64,000 bases of DNA, taken from positions 310,001 through 374,000 of the forward strand of contig JAZARR010000248.1 of NCBI GenBank assembly GCA_037389465.1, in the 5' to 3' direction. The notes beneath the pieces are model-generated. The model searched no databases. It was not told the origin of the DNA and saw only the letters and a program-made list of their open reading frames with translations. The first letter of the stretch is position 1, and each line of letters opens with the position of its first letter. Source of the DNA: Baylisascaris procyonis (taxonomy: Eukaryota; Nematoda; Chromadorea; Rhabditida; Ascarididae). Of this stretch, positions 53,675-64,000 are shown one piece after another. Made by a program: the position numbers and the translations under genes.

Positions 53675-54305
53675 GTAATTGCATTCGTTTAAACAAAGCA
53701 ATAAATTCTTATTTAAATAACAATAAAATAATGAAAAAATTCATTCAATATGTAAAAGTTATAGTAGTAATAAATCATGATGTTGTAAAATATATGAAAG
53801 GAAAATTTTTCATGAAAGTCTAATACAGTAGCAGCAGTATTCAACTAAGTAATCTTTATTTTTCGTATAGCTATTGATTTCAATATTATGGGAATTGTTG
53901 GAAAATAGCAAGATTGTTTTGAGTGGAGAATTCAAATATTCCATATTTAACTCCCACCTATCGCACAAATTTGAATATGTAAATTTTCATTTGAATATGC
54001 AAAATCAAATAAAGCTCAACTAAATCCAAAACGTTGAATGCAACAACAGATTAATCGATCTGTTTTCATAATTAAGGTTTTCGATTTGCAAATCAAGCCA
54101 TAAATATGCAACCAAATACTGAATATTGCAGGCTTCAGTAAATTTAAAATTTAAAAAAAAAATGCAAATTTATAAGCAAATCGAAATTTTCATACGAAAA
54201 GCGAAAGTAACAGGGCTAATGCTCTCAATGCGAAAATCTCATTTGTGTTTCTAAAGTGATAGTGAGAAGTCGAATTCGAAGAGGATTGTTGATTGTGATT
54301 TCGTG

Positions 54306-56082
54306 ATGCGATATGTGATGTCTTTTATTATTATTGGTATTTTCTCGAATCTACCTAACTATCATCGATGGCATTCTAATTATTTGCTTATAGAGGCAAC
54401 GTTTATCGATGATAACAATTCAGATAAAGATGAGGTCAGAATTAAGCAATAAATTTTAAAGTTTCCTTCTATTTAGTGATTAATGGATGCGATTGCAATT
54501 GCTGTCGAATATTCCAAGGAAATAATCTTTTTTTTTAATATCTGCAATACTGAATATCTCATCTATGAGTGAGAATGATTTCAATCAAATAATCTATGTT
54601 ATATGAGCTAGATCAATCATAATAGTCATTTGATTCTCTTAAAAATCTATGCCCATTTCTAATTGTGATTTAAATTTTAAATTCTTTTAAATTTCATCTT
54701 GTGATGTTTCGTTCACCGCCCTCCCCTCCCTTCCTATTCGTCTCTTTCCCTCCACCCTTACCTCTCAACAAAAATGGAGTATTGGAATTTTTTTTTTAAT
54801 GCTGAGACACTTTATTTCGAAAGGTTTAAAATCATTGCATTCACATCTATTACCTAAATCTCACATTTTCAGGCATCAGAAGAGGCATGTGAAAGAAGTA
54901 TGGAAAAAGCTAAAATTGGTTTGCTAACAATTTCGATAGCCATTTGTATCGTAATCAGTTTATGCTATATTTTTCTATCCTCCTATCTTCTAGCGATCGT
55001 TATCACTGAGGTTCTTTCTATAAATATAAATAATTATTTTCTTCGATTTCAGAGTATCATTAGAGAGATGATTTAAGTTGATTGTGTAAAACTTTAAAAA
55101 TGAATGAATATATCGATCTTGAAAATGCGATGGAAGAAAATTGAGAGACAAGTAATAAATAAAAAGTTGACTGCTATTAGGTCAGGATGGAACACGACTG
55201 GAAAAGGTGGACAGGATAAGAAAAGTGGACAGGATAGGGCAGGGTGGACAGGACAGAACAAGAATGAACAAGATGGGCAGGATGGACAGGTTGGATAGAA
55301 TAGAAGAGATTGATTAAGAGTAGTATGGAAAGGAACCAAAAAAAACCTCTTTTTCATTTCACAAAGATTCACACAGCTTTCGCATTTAGAAGCAATGCTA
55401 AGAAATAACAGATGTGATAGATAATTAGCGCAATCTTAACGATAAATTACGATTGAAGAGCAAAATCGCTCAAAAAAATCGAATGAAATTCGTCAATTAT
55501 TTAATTCCATAAACAATCGACAATACTGCCGGCATTGTTATTGGGAATTATTTTTTCCACTCATAAAATGAAATTTCTATTGCTTTATCGACTTAATGCT
55601 ATCATATTTCATCGAAATTGGTTTATTATAAACAACGAGAGAAATTTCAATGTGCTCATAAATGGATGAAATAAAAAATCACCGATAAAAAGTGCAGAAA
55701 ATTTCATATAGTAATATAGCTGTCGCATGGAATAGATATGGGTAGGCTTAGTTCATGATCTTCATATAGCTTCTATTCACTCCTGAAGTTCATGCTCTTT
55801 ACAAATCGCAAAAAGAGCTAGTAAACTTAGGCATTTGCTCCAAGATAGTTGTTAGAAGTAATGTTTTCCTCTGTTGATATTCTAAGAAAGTATTTTAGAC
55901 ACTTTTAAATATTTCTTTTGGATAGCTTTGTTAAAAATCTTTGAAAGAATTATTGATTGCAGGCAAAAGATGAGATTGCAATCGCCGAAGAAAAAACTCA
56001 TCAAGTGATGGATGCAATTCTTTCATGTCTCATTCCGACAAAAATTGTTGATCAAATTAAAGCTGATTCGAATATGCATTAA
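54306..56082 (+). CDS. Small predicted secreted/membrane protein, three exons
   Basis: Unrecognised. Three exons all join in phase 0: 54306-54434 (ATG), 54873-55010, 55963-56082 (TAA), giving about 128 residues. The start MRYVMSFIIIGIF looks like a signal peptide. A short acidic stretch (DDNNSDKDE) follows, then one long hydrophobic segment in exon 2 (IGLLTISIAICIVISLCYIF and beyond). The tail is mixed-charge (AIAEEKTHQVMDAIL). Splice sites: GAG/GTCAGA, TTTTCAG/GCA, GAG/GTTCTT, TTGCAG/GCA. It lies 670 bp downstream of the Ser/Thr/Pro-rich membrane protein gene on the same strand, but I see no sequence similarity between the two. The long third-exon gap (952 bp) could hide another exon. Confidence 0.5.
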
Positions 56083-57109
56083 CGTCGTGGTGTTTTCTTT
56101 TTTTTCATATTTAATATTTTCCTGAATTTTTCCGGTTTTTTTTTAGGAAAATTTCTTCAATTTACTTTTATGAGTGATATAAATTGCTTTAGCTCTTCAT
56201 TTTCTCTATTATTTTAAAATTATTCACATGGGAAACTTCAGATATTTGCCATACCATACATAGAATCGAGGGGTTAGCGATTCGTATATAAAACTTCTGT
56301 AATATCGTTTATTGTCAAGATTTCTTGTCACCTATTGGGCAATGGGGCAATCCAACTGGAAATAGCCAGAAAAGCATTCTATTGCATGAACACCATTGAT
56401 ATTGTTCAGCTACTACCACTTGTTTCGCTGTAAGCTCGTTCGATTAGATGCCTAAAGTGATGCGAATATCGATAAAACTTCTGTAAGTTGGACTGATAAC
56501 ACACCATTACAACAAAATTCTGCTAATAAAAAAAAATTCAGCCAATCAAAGCTCGCTTATATCGTAAGCCATGCAAACTCGCCATTAACATTAAAAGAAT
56601 AAGCAGCCTTAGCTCAAACACAATTTCTTCTTTACTGAAAAGTATGAAATTGCAAGGGTATGGGAAAAAAAAATGTTAAACCTAGGCGACGATTTATCTC
56701 TGCAATTTTTTAATTTGTCGGAAATCTATAAAGAAGATCACCAATTCAGCCTTTCATTGTTCCGACGATAACTCCCTTTAAATGATCGAATTGTGAAATT
56801 TTTTTCTATCCCTTGCTCTGCCGACTCTCTTCGATGAGTTCGTAGCGAGCCGGATCAGTGTGGTGTAAGGTGGTGAAAAGTGTGGTTAAAATTTTGAGGG
56901 AAAGTTCCCACCCTCACCATTTCTCTAGTGGGCTTTCCCCACAAGTTTGGTATCTACTGAGTGTATTCTTCGAGATAAACCTATTGCACACAATCGCTCA
57001 TGTATACACGTATGAGGTAGAGCGTAAGGGGGTGTGATCATTCATTCCACTATGAAATATGACCATTTCACTATGAAATACAAAGCCAAGTGAGAATGAA
57101 GGGGATTGG
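56083..57109. other. Intergenic region
   Basis: I see no exon or RNA gene here. The last 300 bp become less AT-rich towards the repeat block that follows. Confidence 0.5.
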
Positions 57110-57245
57110 AAGGTGGGAATGGCTCAGTGGTTGAAGCGGTTGGTTGGGGTTGCGGAGTCGGTGAGTAGGGTTCGGTTTATCCCTCTTTTGTCGGGGAGTC
57201 GGGTTCGGTTTCTCCTCCCCTTTTGTGTGTTATAGAGTTGGGTGG
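57110..57245 (+). mobile_element. tRNA-like / SINE-like element with pol III A and B boxes (candidate)
   Basis: TGGCTCAGTGG (57120-57130) fits the tRNA A-box. GGTTCGGTTTATCC (57169-57182), 49 bp later, is a B-box-like match, followed by CTCTTTTG. The spacing is right for a tRNA-type internal promoter. A second B-box-like copy with flank (GGGTTCGGTTTCTCC) follows at about 57200 and also ends in a T-run. The block is far more GC-rich than its surroundings. I cannot fold a full cloverleaf by eye, so a decayed tRNA gene or a tRNA-derived SINE head are both possible. Confidence 0.35.
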
Positions 57246-57256
57246 TGCGCGCGGGG

Positions 57257-57500
57257 CATCGCGCATGGCCTGTTTCAGTTTGTCTATGACATAGACCCCG
57301 TTTGGCCTGGGTTTGTGGGAGAGTGTGGTATATATGGTGCCTGTGGAGCGCCATGTGTGGCCTGCTTCATTTTATGTTGTAGATTCTGTTTGGCGTGGAT
57401 TTGTTGGAAAGTGCAGTATGCATGGTGCGTTCGTGGCGCCGTGTGTGGCCTGTTTCAGCTTGTGTATAGCGTAGGTTCCGTTTGGCGTTGTTGTGCGCGA
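57257..57500. repeat. GC-rich ~90 bp imperfect triplication
   Basis: Three tandem copies are marked by (A/G)TGGCCTG(T/C)TTCA at about 57265, 57356 and 57444. Each continues with GTTTGGC(C/G)T and, in the first two, ends near TATGGTGC. The spacing is 92 and 88 bp. It follows directly on the tRNA-like block, so it may be the body of the same element. Confidence 0.75.
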
Positions 57501-57587
57501 CCACCAGCTATCTCGTGTCATATTCAAACCCCGATGGACGAATTTTGATCCGGTTTTTTCTAAACTTCATATAGGACGAAGAAAAGT

Positions 57588-58043
57588 GTGTTTCGGTGTT
57601 GCTTCGCATGGGAGATGGTAGTACGTAGTTATAATATTTCTCGGTTCCCGGCAACCAGTATTCATGCTTATATTTCCTCTTCCTCTTCCATCCACCTCCC
57701 CTCCCATGCATTGGTTCCACTTCACATCCCTCTGAGCGTCGTAAAGTATTTTTGCTTAATAATGTATTCCCCCAATAAAAATTTTATTTTCATCAAGGCG
57801 AGTATTGAACTAGGCGATGTATTTTCTTCTCATGATCGAATTGTGGAGCTGATAGAAGATCCGAGGAGATGCGGTAGGCGAGGGTGGGGTGAGGGGAGAG
57901 GGGGAAGAGATGATCGCAACTACACCACTGCCGAGGGATTTATTCTCAGTGAAAAATCACTTTATGCAGATTTCGAAACAACTGTAGATATAGCTGTTAG
58001 CGCTAAAGTGATCAAGAAGCTTGCATATATGAGATCACTTTAA
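57588..58043 (+). CDS. Doubtful ORF / possible 3' exon
   Basis: A 151-codon ORF. The first half is translated GC-rich repeat flank and is probably not coding. After a possible acceptor TTTCATCAAG (about 57799) the frame reads ASIELGDVFSSHDRIVELIEDPRR..., then a Gly/Arg-rich run, then LYADFETTVDIAVSAKVIKKL and a TAA stop. AATAAA follows at about 58186. I find no upstream exon in phase and no known family. It could be the last exon of an unseen gene or chance. Confidence 0.2.
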   Translation: MFRCCFAWEMVVRSYNISRFPATSIHAYISSSSSIHLPSHALVPLHIPLSVVKYFCLIMYSPNKNFIFIKASIELGDVFSSHDRIVELIEDPRRCGRRGWGEGRGGRDDRNYTTAEGFILSEKSLYADFETTVDIAVSAKVIKKLAYMRSL

Positions 58044-59105
58044 AATCTGCTGAAAAACAAATTTTTTTCGGAAGATTTATGTGCGCTGTTGTTTCTACTG
58101 AATTATAAGTGCTAAGTTATTATTTCTTGGTGATTTTTGAATCCCTCCAATTGCCGCAGTTGTGTTTTTTTCTGAATAATTTTCTAAATAAAAGAATTTA
58201 TAGTTGAGTATCTATAAAGATTTCCCATTGGTTTCCATCCTTTTATCCTGAAAATCCCGTAGAAAGCGAATGTGGGATATTTACATAATTAAATCATTTT
58301 ATATAGGGCGCCAAATTCAAATGCGGATTCGCACATCTTAAACTTGTTGAAGGTCAAAGGTTGCATATGTCCACTAACACGTATTATTTCCTCATATACT
58401 GAAAATTTTTATATATTGATGGACTCTATTAAATTCTACTACGATGTGTAAAAAACACCTTACAAAGCTATGCGTAGGTGGGTATAAATGTCGTACTTCT
58501 TATTATTGCTTGCTGAATACGTTTATATGAATAAAGCTATAACTTTCTTTCTCAAGCATTTTTGTTGAATATGTCTGAGAATTTCGGACGGTGAAAAGAA
58601 TCAAACTTAAATCAGTCCATTTTTTTGCCCTTTTTCATAATTTCATTCAACAAAATCTAATTGTTGTTGCTCGACGTTGAGAAATTCGATTACGCATATC
58701 GCTCTTTACCTGCAAAGGTGAATTACTGCAATATTGTCAATGTTCTCAAGCGTGAAATACTATAAAATTTATTGTTAATACCCATAAATATATATTAGTT
58801 AGTTTATTTCAAAATTTTTAAAGAAATATTTAAGTGTAAAACTTATAAAAAAAATTCGCCAATGAAATTATTTGTACTTTTTTTTGCACTTTTTTTTCTT
58901 AATACAATATCGCCGCTATTGCCTAATTAGAAAAAATCATTTCGCGGCAATTAAGAGAAAAAGACACAATTCATAGCGTTGATTTCTTTCAATATTCAAC
59001 ATTCGTACAATTTTCAATCATTTAAGTTGTCATTGCTTTCGTTTTGTAGTATTTATTTTCTATTCGTTATCTTCTCTCAAACGAATTCAAATTATATCGA
59101 ATACG
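58044..59105. other. Intergenic region
   Basis: No gene seen. AT-rich, with the upstream region of the multi-pass membrane protein gene at its right end. Confidence 0.5.
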
Positions 59106-61753
59106 ATGGAATCAGACAACGATCATCCGTGTCATAACGTTACGTTCTTCTTATGTGGTAAGCTGTTATTATAAATCATATTGGAGTATATAAATAGAAA
59201 CATAAATAAATAAATAAACAAAAAAATATAAATAAAAATGAATGAATGAATGAATGAATAAGTGAATAAATAAATAAATAAATAAATAAATAAACAAGTG
59301 AATAAATAACATATAAAAAAATATATTATATAAATCACAGCGGAAATTTATTTACTCCAATATTTTAAGCAATTAAATTTCTTCAATTACTACAAGCAGC
59401 AAATGCTCTAGTACAATATAACTATTAGTTCTTTATGCTATCTATCAATGGGATTGGGCAGCCACATATGATACATTTGTTGCTGTGGAGGAGAATTAGG
59501 AAAGCGGAAGCCAAGAAAGAGAAATGACGGTGTTTGAAGCATATAAAGAAGTCAAACTGCCCACTATAGTAATCTATTCTATTGTATGGTTTATGTTTAC
59601 TGTATTCCTCCTAGAATTGCATCGAACACTTCTATGGTATAATTTTGCAATCTTCGTTTCGATTTATCATTGCACCTTCATTGCTCAATTTTTTATCTTC
59701 TAATTTTTGAAAACTCAGGTGGATATTACCTTTTTTTTTTAGAATTCAGATCCATCGATCATAATTGATGGAATTGTTCATTGAATTATTCGATAGTTTC
59801 TAATAAACGCTTATCTTTTCATTTCAACATAAAAATTTTTTTCTAATTTATTTAAATTCTATTCATTTCAACATAAAAAATTTTTTCTAATTTATTTAAA
59901 TTCTATTTCTAAATATATTCAATACGAATAATACTATGATGCAATAATATTTCGAATATTATTTCAGCAAATATAATAAATATTTCTTCTATTATCAGTA
60001 TTATTTTCATAATTTTTCGTCTATTATTAATCACATTTATATTAACAATTTCATTTACACATATCGGTAATGATTCGTTCAAATCGTATACTGTACACTT
60101 ATATATCTCTTTTATACCACTTGAATTAATTGACTATTCAAATTACAGTACGTATCAATGGCTATTTTCAAGAGTCATTTATCAATTGCACAAGGTTAAC
60201 GATTGATTTTTTTTCCTTGTTTTTAAATATTGATTTTATCTTTTCTCAGAGAATAAATAAGGATTATCAATGGGATTATAAGGAAATATATTAGTGAGAC
60301 CGATACTATTATATATGTTTTTTACAAGAGTAAAATAATATGATTAACTCCTCGTCTACCAAGTATTCGAATAATTTCCGCTCACTATCAATTTTTACAT
60401 AAATTCTTTTTTTTAAAGCTTGCTCTCGATTTATCTCGACTGAATTTTTGATTAAAATTTGCATATAGAAATATTATAATATCTTTAATTGCCTAGAGCT
60501 TGTGCTAGGGATATGTAGGAAATGTTTTAAGCATAGAAGGTCAATATGCGATAGGAATTATATCCGTCAAGTTTTATTGCTTCATTTTCTCTGAGTTGAA
60601 ACTATCAAATAGACACACATATAAAAATGCAAACATTGCAACTTTACAATGTGTTGTTGCAAAAATTTGCATAATATGCAAAAATGGCATCCGAAATTTG
60701 CGTCATAAATTGAAATCACTAAAAATTTGATAATAATAAAATGACTATCACATTTCAATTCCTTTTTTTCTTGTGAAATTTTCATGCAATACGATATAAT
60801 TATCGGTTATATTTTAGCTAATTCATTCTTCTAACAATATTTTTATCTATTTATCTTTATAGGTTAACATTGTGTTCATGGACACGTGCGTTTTTCGCAC
60901 TTCTAATTGATTATGAATATAGTGTTATCACACTTTTTATTGTTTTTATAACTTTTCTCTCTTATGTTCGCCCGATCTCTTATCGAGTTTCGTTTGTTAC
61001 AAGGTTGTTTTTATTGATTTCTGAACGATAGTCGGAAATGCTAAAATAGTTTTGCTAACTTGCATGACAATTTTTCATTTGTACCGATCGCTTTATTCAC
61101 ATAAACTTAACTAATTACTAATTATAAATCATTGATCATAAATTATCACTTAATATTGAGCCAAATCGGGATCTCAGAGGAATGAATCATTTTTGTAGTC
61201 ATTATTGCTTCTATTTATTCATACAAAGGTCAAAAAACCAACATTTTTGAGTTCGATACAACTTGAAGAGTTGAGTTTTGTTGACGACAATATTTCAAGC
61301 ATTGGAAATTAGAAGTGTTGCGTTGAGTCTCTTTAATCACCATCACCGTCGCATAAAATTTTCTGAGGCTTAAACGCCTGATAAAATTTGCATTTCGAGG
61401 GATTGCGAGTAGAATTGTGACGAGTGAAAGGACGGGAAACGATTTAGAAAGATTTCAAAATCCTTAAAAATCCTTATTTCCTTATCTATGCTATTTCCCA
61501 TTCCTTTCATTTCTTTTCCTGGTGGAAAATGTTGACAAGCAAATGTTCCGTCACACTCTTATATCTGATATTTTCATTCAATCAATCAAACATTTTTAGA
61601 AAATGGAGATGTTATTTTCTTATTATGCATGCAATCAGCTGTCTGTTTACATTTCTTGCATTTGCAACTAATTTTGCGATCTATTTCGACGTACCAATGA
61701 TCATTATACGTATTTCGGATGTTTTAGTCACTATTATTGATTGTTTTCTATAA
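59106..61753 (+). CDS. Small multi-pass membrane protein, five exons (unrecognised family)
   Basis: Exons: 59106-59157 (ATG), 59968-60066, 60149-60194, 60863-61003, 61600-61753 (TAA). All four joins fit in phase by carried bases (G+CA, G+TA, AG+G, AG+A), each with GT..AG. The product is about 163 residues. It starts MESDNDHPCHNVTFFLC, with an NVT glycosylation site. Hydrophobic segments lie in exon 2 (IISIIFIIFRLLLITFILTI), exon 4 (SVITLFIVFITFLSYV) and exon 5 (FLIMHAISCLFTFLAFAT and MIIIRISDVLVTIIDCFL). That gives about four membrane spans, with a short loop bearing NCT in exon 3. The tetraspan layout with a small first loop recalls several nematode orphan families, but I match none. The exact phase agreement across five exons is the main evidence. 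Confidence 0.7.
59201..59310. repeat. (AATA)n/(AATG)n microsatellite
   Basis: Tetranucleotide repeats AATA and AATG over about 110 bp in the first intron of the multi-pass membrane protein gene. They create a false minus-strand ORF rich in Phe, Ile, Leu and Tyr (59132-59338). Confidence 0.95.
59821..59908. repeat. 44 bp tandem duplication
   Basis: ATTTCAACATAAAAA through TTTCTAATTTATTTAAATTC occurs twice, at 59821 and 59865. The copies are almost identical. It lies 60 bp upstream of exon 2 of the multi-pass membrane protein gene. Confidence 0.9.
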
Positions 61754-62745
61754 ATTATGCTGCCTGCACTTACGGGTTTGGTTCGTTTTTCAAATGAGAA
61801 ATTAATTTTTTAACTTTTCTATTTTTTTTTTCAATGAAATAATAACAATTTTAAAGAATTGTCTAATAATTTAACTATTCTTGAAGAATGAAAACGATTT
61901 CAATAATAGTTCAATAATAATTCAATAATATTAATTGTTATGTTAGCAGATTTTCTTGTAATATCTCTGCTGCTATTCAAAATAAAAAAAAAATTATCAA
62001 ATAGCATAGATGAACATAAATAATTCGGTTGATATCTCCATTGGTGTACATTTATGAAGAAATCGCAACATAACGATAGAGATATACTTTGGCTACATTC
62101 GTGTAAATGAGTTGCATAGGTGGAGAATTTCTTACGGTTACGATCTCATATTGCGGTTCTCAATAAATAGCATATTACAACTTAGCTCCAACAATTAACT
62201 AGGCTACAAATTCTATACGCAGTTGAAGTTCAAAAAAAAAAAATGAAATCGTTGTCATAAGAAGATATCATCAACTGATTATAAAATGAAAAAAATTGAT
62301 ACAAATGTATTTAAAAAAAAAAAAAAAGAATTCAATGAAAGAATTGTATTCATCATGTGAACGTAGACGATGTTTTCATAAGATCAAAAAAAAAGATGAA
62401 AAATCTCAAAAACTGTCTCAAGCCTAAAATCTCAAAAGTCCAATAATTTGAATCGTGAAAAGTTCCAACATTGATAAAAAAAATTACGAATAAATATTCC
62501 AAATTGGTTCATTTTAAACTATCGCATCGAATATTTCGAAAATTTCTGAGATATTAAAATATTTTCTCAATAGTATTTAATGGTAGGTAAGCCAAAAAAA
62601 TTTAATGATCTTCAGTGCTATCCGATGAGTTCCAAACGAATTAGGCTATAGGAGAGAAATAATGCACTTTAGAATAATACTACCCAATGTTTTTGCAAAA
62701 TCATTCGAAGACGATATTTGCATATTTATAAATGTTTATAAATGC
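61754..62745. other. Convergent intergenic region
   Basis: Between the ends of two convergent genes. AT-rich with A-runs (62230-62241, 62311-62326). No gene or RNA seen. Confidence 0.55.
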
Positions 62746-62751
62746 TTTATT
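62746..62751 (-). promoter_or_regulatory. Polyadenylation signal of the collagen gene
   Basis: TTTATT on the plus strand is AATAAA on the minus strand, 31 bp after the collagen stop codon. Confidence 0.6.
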
Positions 62752-62781
62752 TCGTTATAAGAGATGTAAAGTGATGCATCA

Positions 62782-63719
62782 TTATCGTATCCTGTATTCA
62801 CCATCGTCTTTGTAAACACCGCCGCCATGTGGCACTTTTATATTATCAGATGTGTCCAACTCAACAACCGATGGTCCAACAACCTCTTGGACACCACAAG
62901 AAGATGGACAATGACCACCAGGCTCTCCTGTCTCACCTGGTGCTCCTGGTGGACCTGGTGGTCCCGGTTCACCACGTTTTCCTGGTGGTCCTGGTGGTCC
63001 CTGAAAATAATGCATTTTCACTTATAAGACACTTCATTGCAGAAAAAAAAAGGAAATACAGCACATTCGTGATTTATGAAATCCATACTGTATTGTTTAT
63101 GAAGCTAAGCGATATTTGAAGAGATTGAACGCCATAACTTAAAGAAGAAATTCTTGTTGAAGACTTTCTTTTGTTGAGAAATCAGTTGGAATAGCGACGG
63201 ATTTTATGTTATCTTCAATTCTAATTTATGATAATATTAAATTAAACAATTACGATAAATTATTCAATTAAATTTGATATGTAATAATGATAAATTTATT
63301 TTGAATATAATTTTATAATAGGAATAATTGTTAGCTAAGATTATTTTCTATCAATTAAAAATTAATCAACGATTGAGAATACCTACGAACATAATATACC
63401 TTAATCGATTGTTAAACATGATAAAAACAATGGCAATATAATATCTCCTCAATCAGGAGATATATTTTTTAAGACCATTTTTCTTCATTAGAGATTAAGA
63501 GATATAAGGCAATTTTCATATCTGGCAATAAGCGCTTAACGTCATATATCTTTGCCCTAAGTTTGTGCCACTTACCATTTCTCCCATTTGTCCGGGTGGT
63601 CCATAATTACTTGATGGTATACCATTGGGTCCCGGTGGTCCTTTAGGTCCACGTGGTCCTGGTGGACCAGGTGGACCTTTAATTCCTGTGCCACCTATTG
63701 AATCATCGCCAGGTGGTCC
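62782..63719 (-). CDS. Cuticular collagen, last two exons (5' end outside window)
   Basis: Minus-strand exons are 63576-63719 and 62782-63000 (stop at 62782), joined in phase 0 across a 575 bp intron. The first gives [21 protein letters not shown]... and ends GPPGQMGEM before a GTAAGT donor. The second continues [20 protein letters not shown] and then the non-collagenous tail [18 protein letters not shown], ending DDGEYRIR. Short Gly-X-Y blocks with a paired-Cys C-terminus are typical of nematode cuticle collagens, which form trimers secreted by the hypodermis. The N-terminal domain, signal or anchor and further Gly-X-Y exons must lie beyond 64000. I cannot place it in a numbered subfamily. 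Confidence 0.93.
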
Positions 63720-63773
63720 CTGAAAGAAGCAAAAAAAAAATAGTAGACTGCATTCTGTGTGTTTTAAATCCAC

Positions 63774-64000
63774 TCGATATATGCAAAAATTTCTTCGATG
63801 CTCTCATCAACTTAGAAAATAAATGTTATTTTACTGAAATATTGATTTTGGAGAATTGGCCACTGAGAAAAGTCCAAGAATTTATGGGAAAATGGAATTA
63901 TTGTTTATTATTGCTTATTTAGTAATGACATTTTCTTCTTAAATAATATGCAAAATTTTATTGACGTCTCAATCTTAAAAACCAATGGAAAAATCGATGT
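63774..64000. other. Collagen gene intron / window edge
   Basis: No Gly-X-Y coding on the minus strand is visible here, so this is probably intron upstream (in transcript order) of the exon ending at 63719. Confidence 0.5.

Noticed and set aside
59132..59338. Minus-strand ORF rich in Phe, Ile, Leu and Tyr
   Set aside because: It is a translation of the AATA/AATG microsatellite.
62827..63119. Plus-strand ORFs opposite the collagen exon
   Set aside because: They are antisense shadows of the Gly-X-Y repeats.
1..64000. CRISPR arrays, bacterial operons, phage or transposase genes
   Set aside because: The gene structure is eukaryotic throughout. The tandem repeats have no unique spacers, and I saw no transposase, integrase or reverse transcriptase motif.

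Overview
The window reads as nematode nuclear DNA: AT-rich, with intron-rich genes, introns of roughly 90-1,200 bp ending in TTTTCAG/TTTTTAG, a short Gly-X-Y cuticular collagen with the nematode-type C-terminal block CPSSCGVQE, and a ZNFX1-type helicase gene. A parasitic clade III (spirurid-like) worm would fit the intron sizes, but that is only a guess. Exon models were built by hand from reading frame, splice sites and codon phase.

Layout. 1-7740: about 15 tandem copies of a ~514 bp satellite, richer in G+C than its surroundings, ending in a decayed, partly deleted copy. 8105-12818 (+): a SURF6 homologue, a nucleolar ribosome-biogenesis factor. 12.9-16.9 kb: intergenic, with microsatellites and one hairpin flanked by direct repeats. 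16901-48544 (+): one very large gene of about 46 exons and about 2,250 residues for a ZNFX1 homologue. It has a helical N-terminal region, a UPF1-like SF1 helicase (P-loop split by an intron, motifs II to VI all visible), an NFX1-type zinc-finger array, and a less certain C-terminal helical part. One intron carries a 25 bp x 20 minisatellite.

49-56.1 kb (+): two small genes I do not recognise, each encoding a predicted single-pass membrane protein. 57.1-58.0 kb: a tRNA-like/SINE-like GC-rich block, a ~90 bp triplication and a doubtful ORF. 59106-61753 (+): a five-exon gene for a ~163-residue multi-pass membrane protein; every exon joins in phase, though most exons are too short to stand out as ORFs. 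62782-63719 (-): the last two exons of a cuticular collagen gene whose 5' part lies beyond the window.

The genes do not look like an operon or shared pathway. SURF6 is housekeeping, ZNFX1 proteins act in RNA surveillance (in C. elegans, inheritance of small-RNA silencing), the three small membrane proteins are orphans, and the collagen is cuticle. The best candidates for undescribed biology are the satellite with its dimeric higher-order structure and conserved palindrome, the three orphan membrane-protein genes, and the apparent absence of the C-terminal RZ finger from the ZNFX1 homologue.
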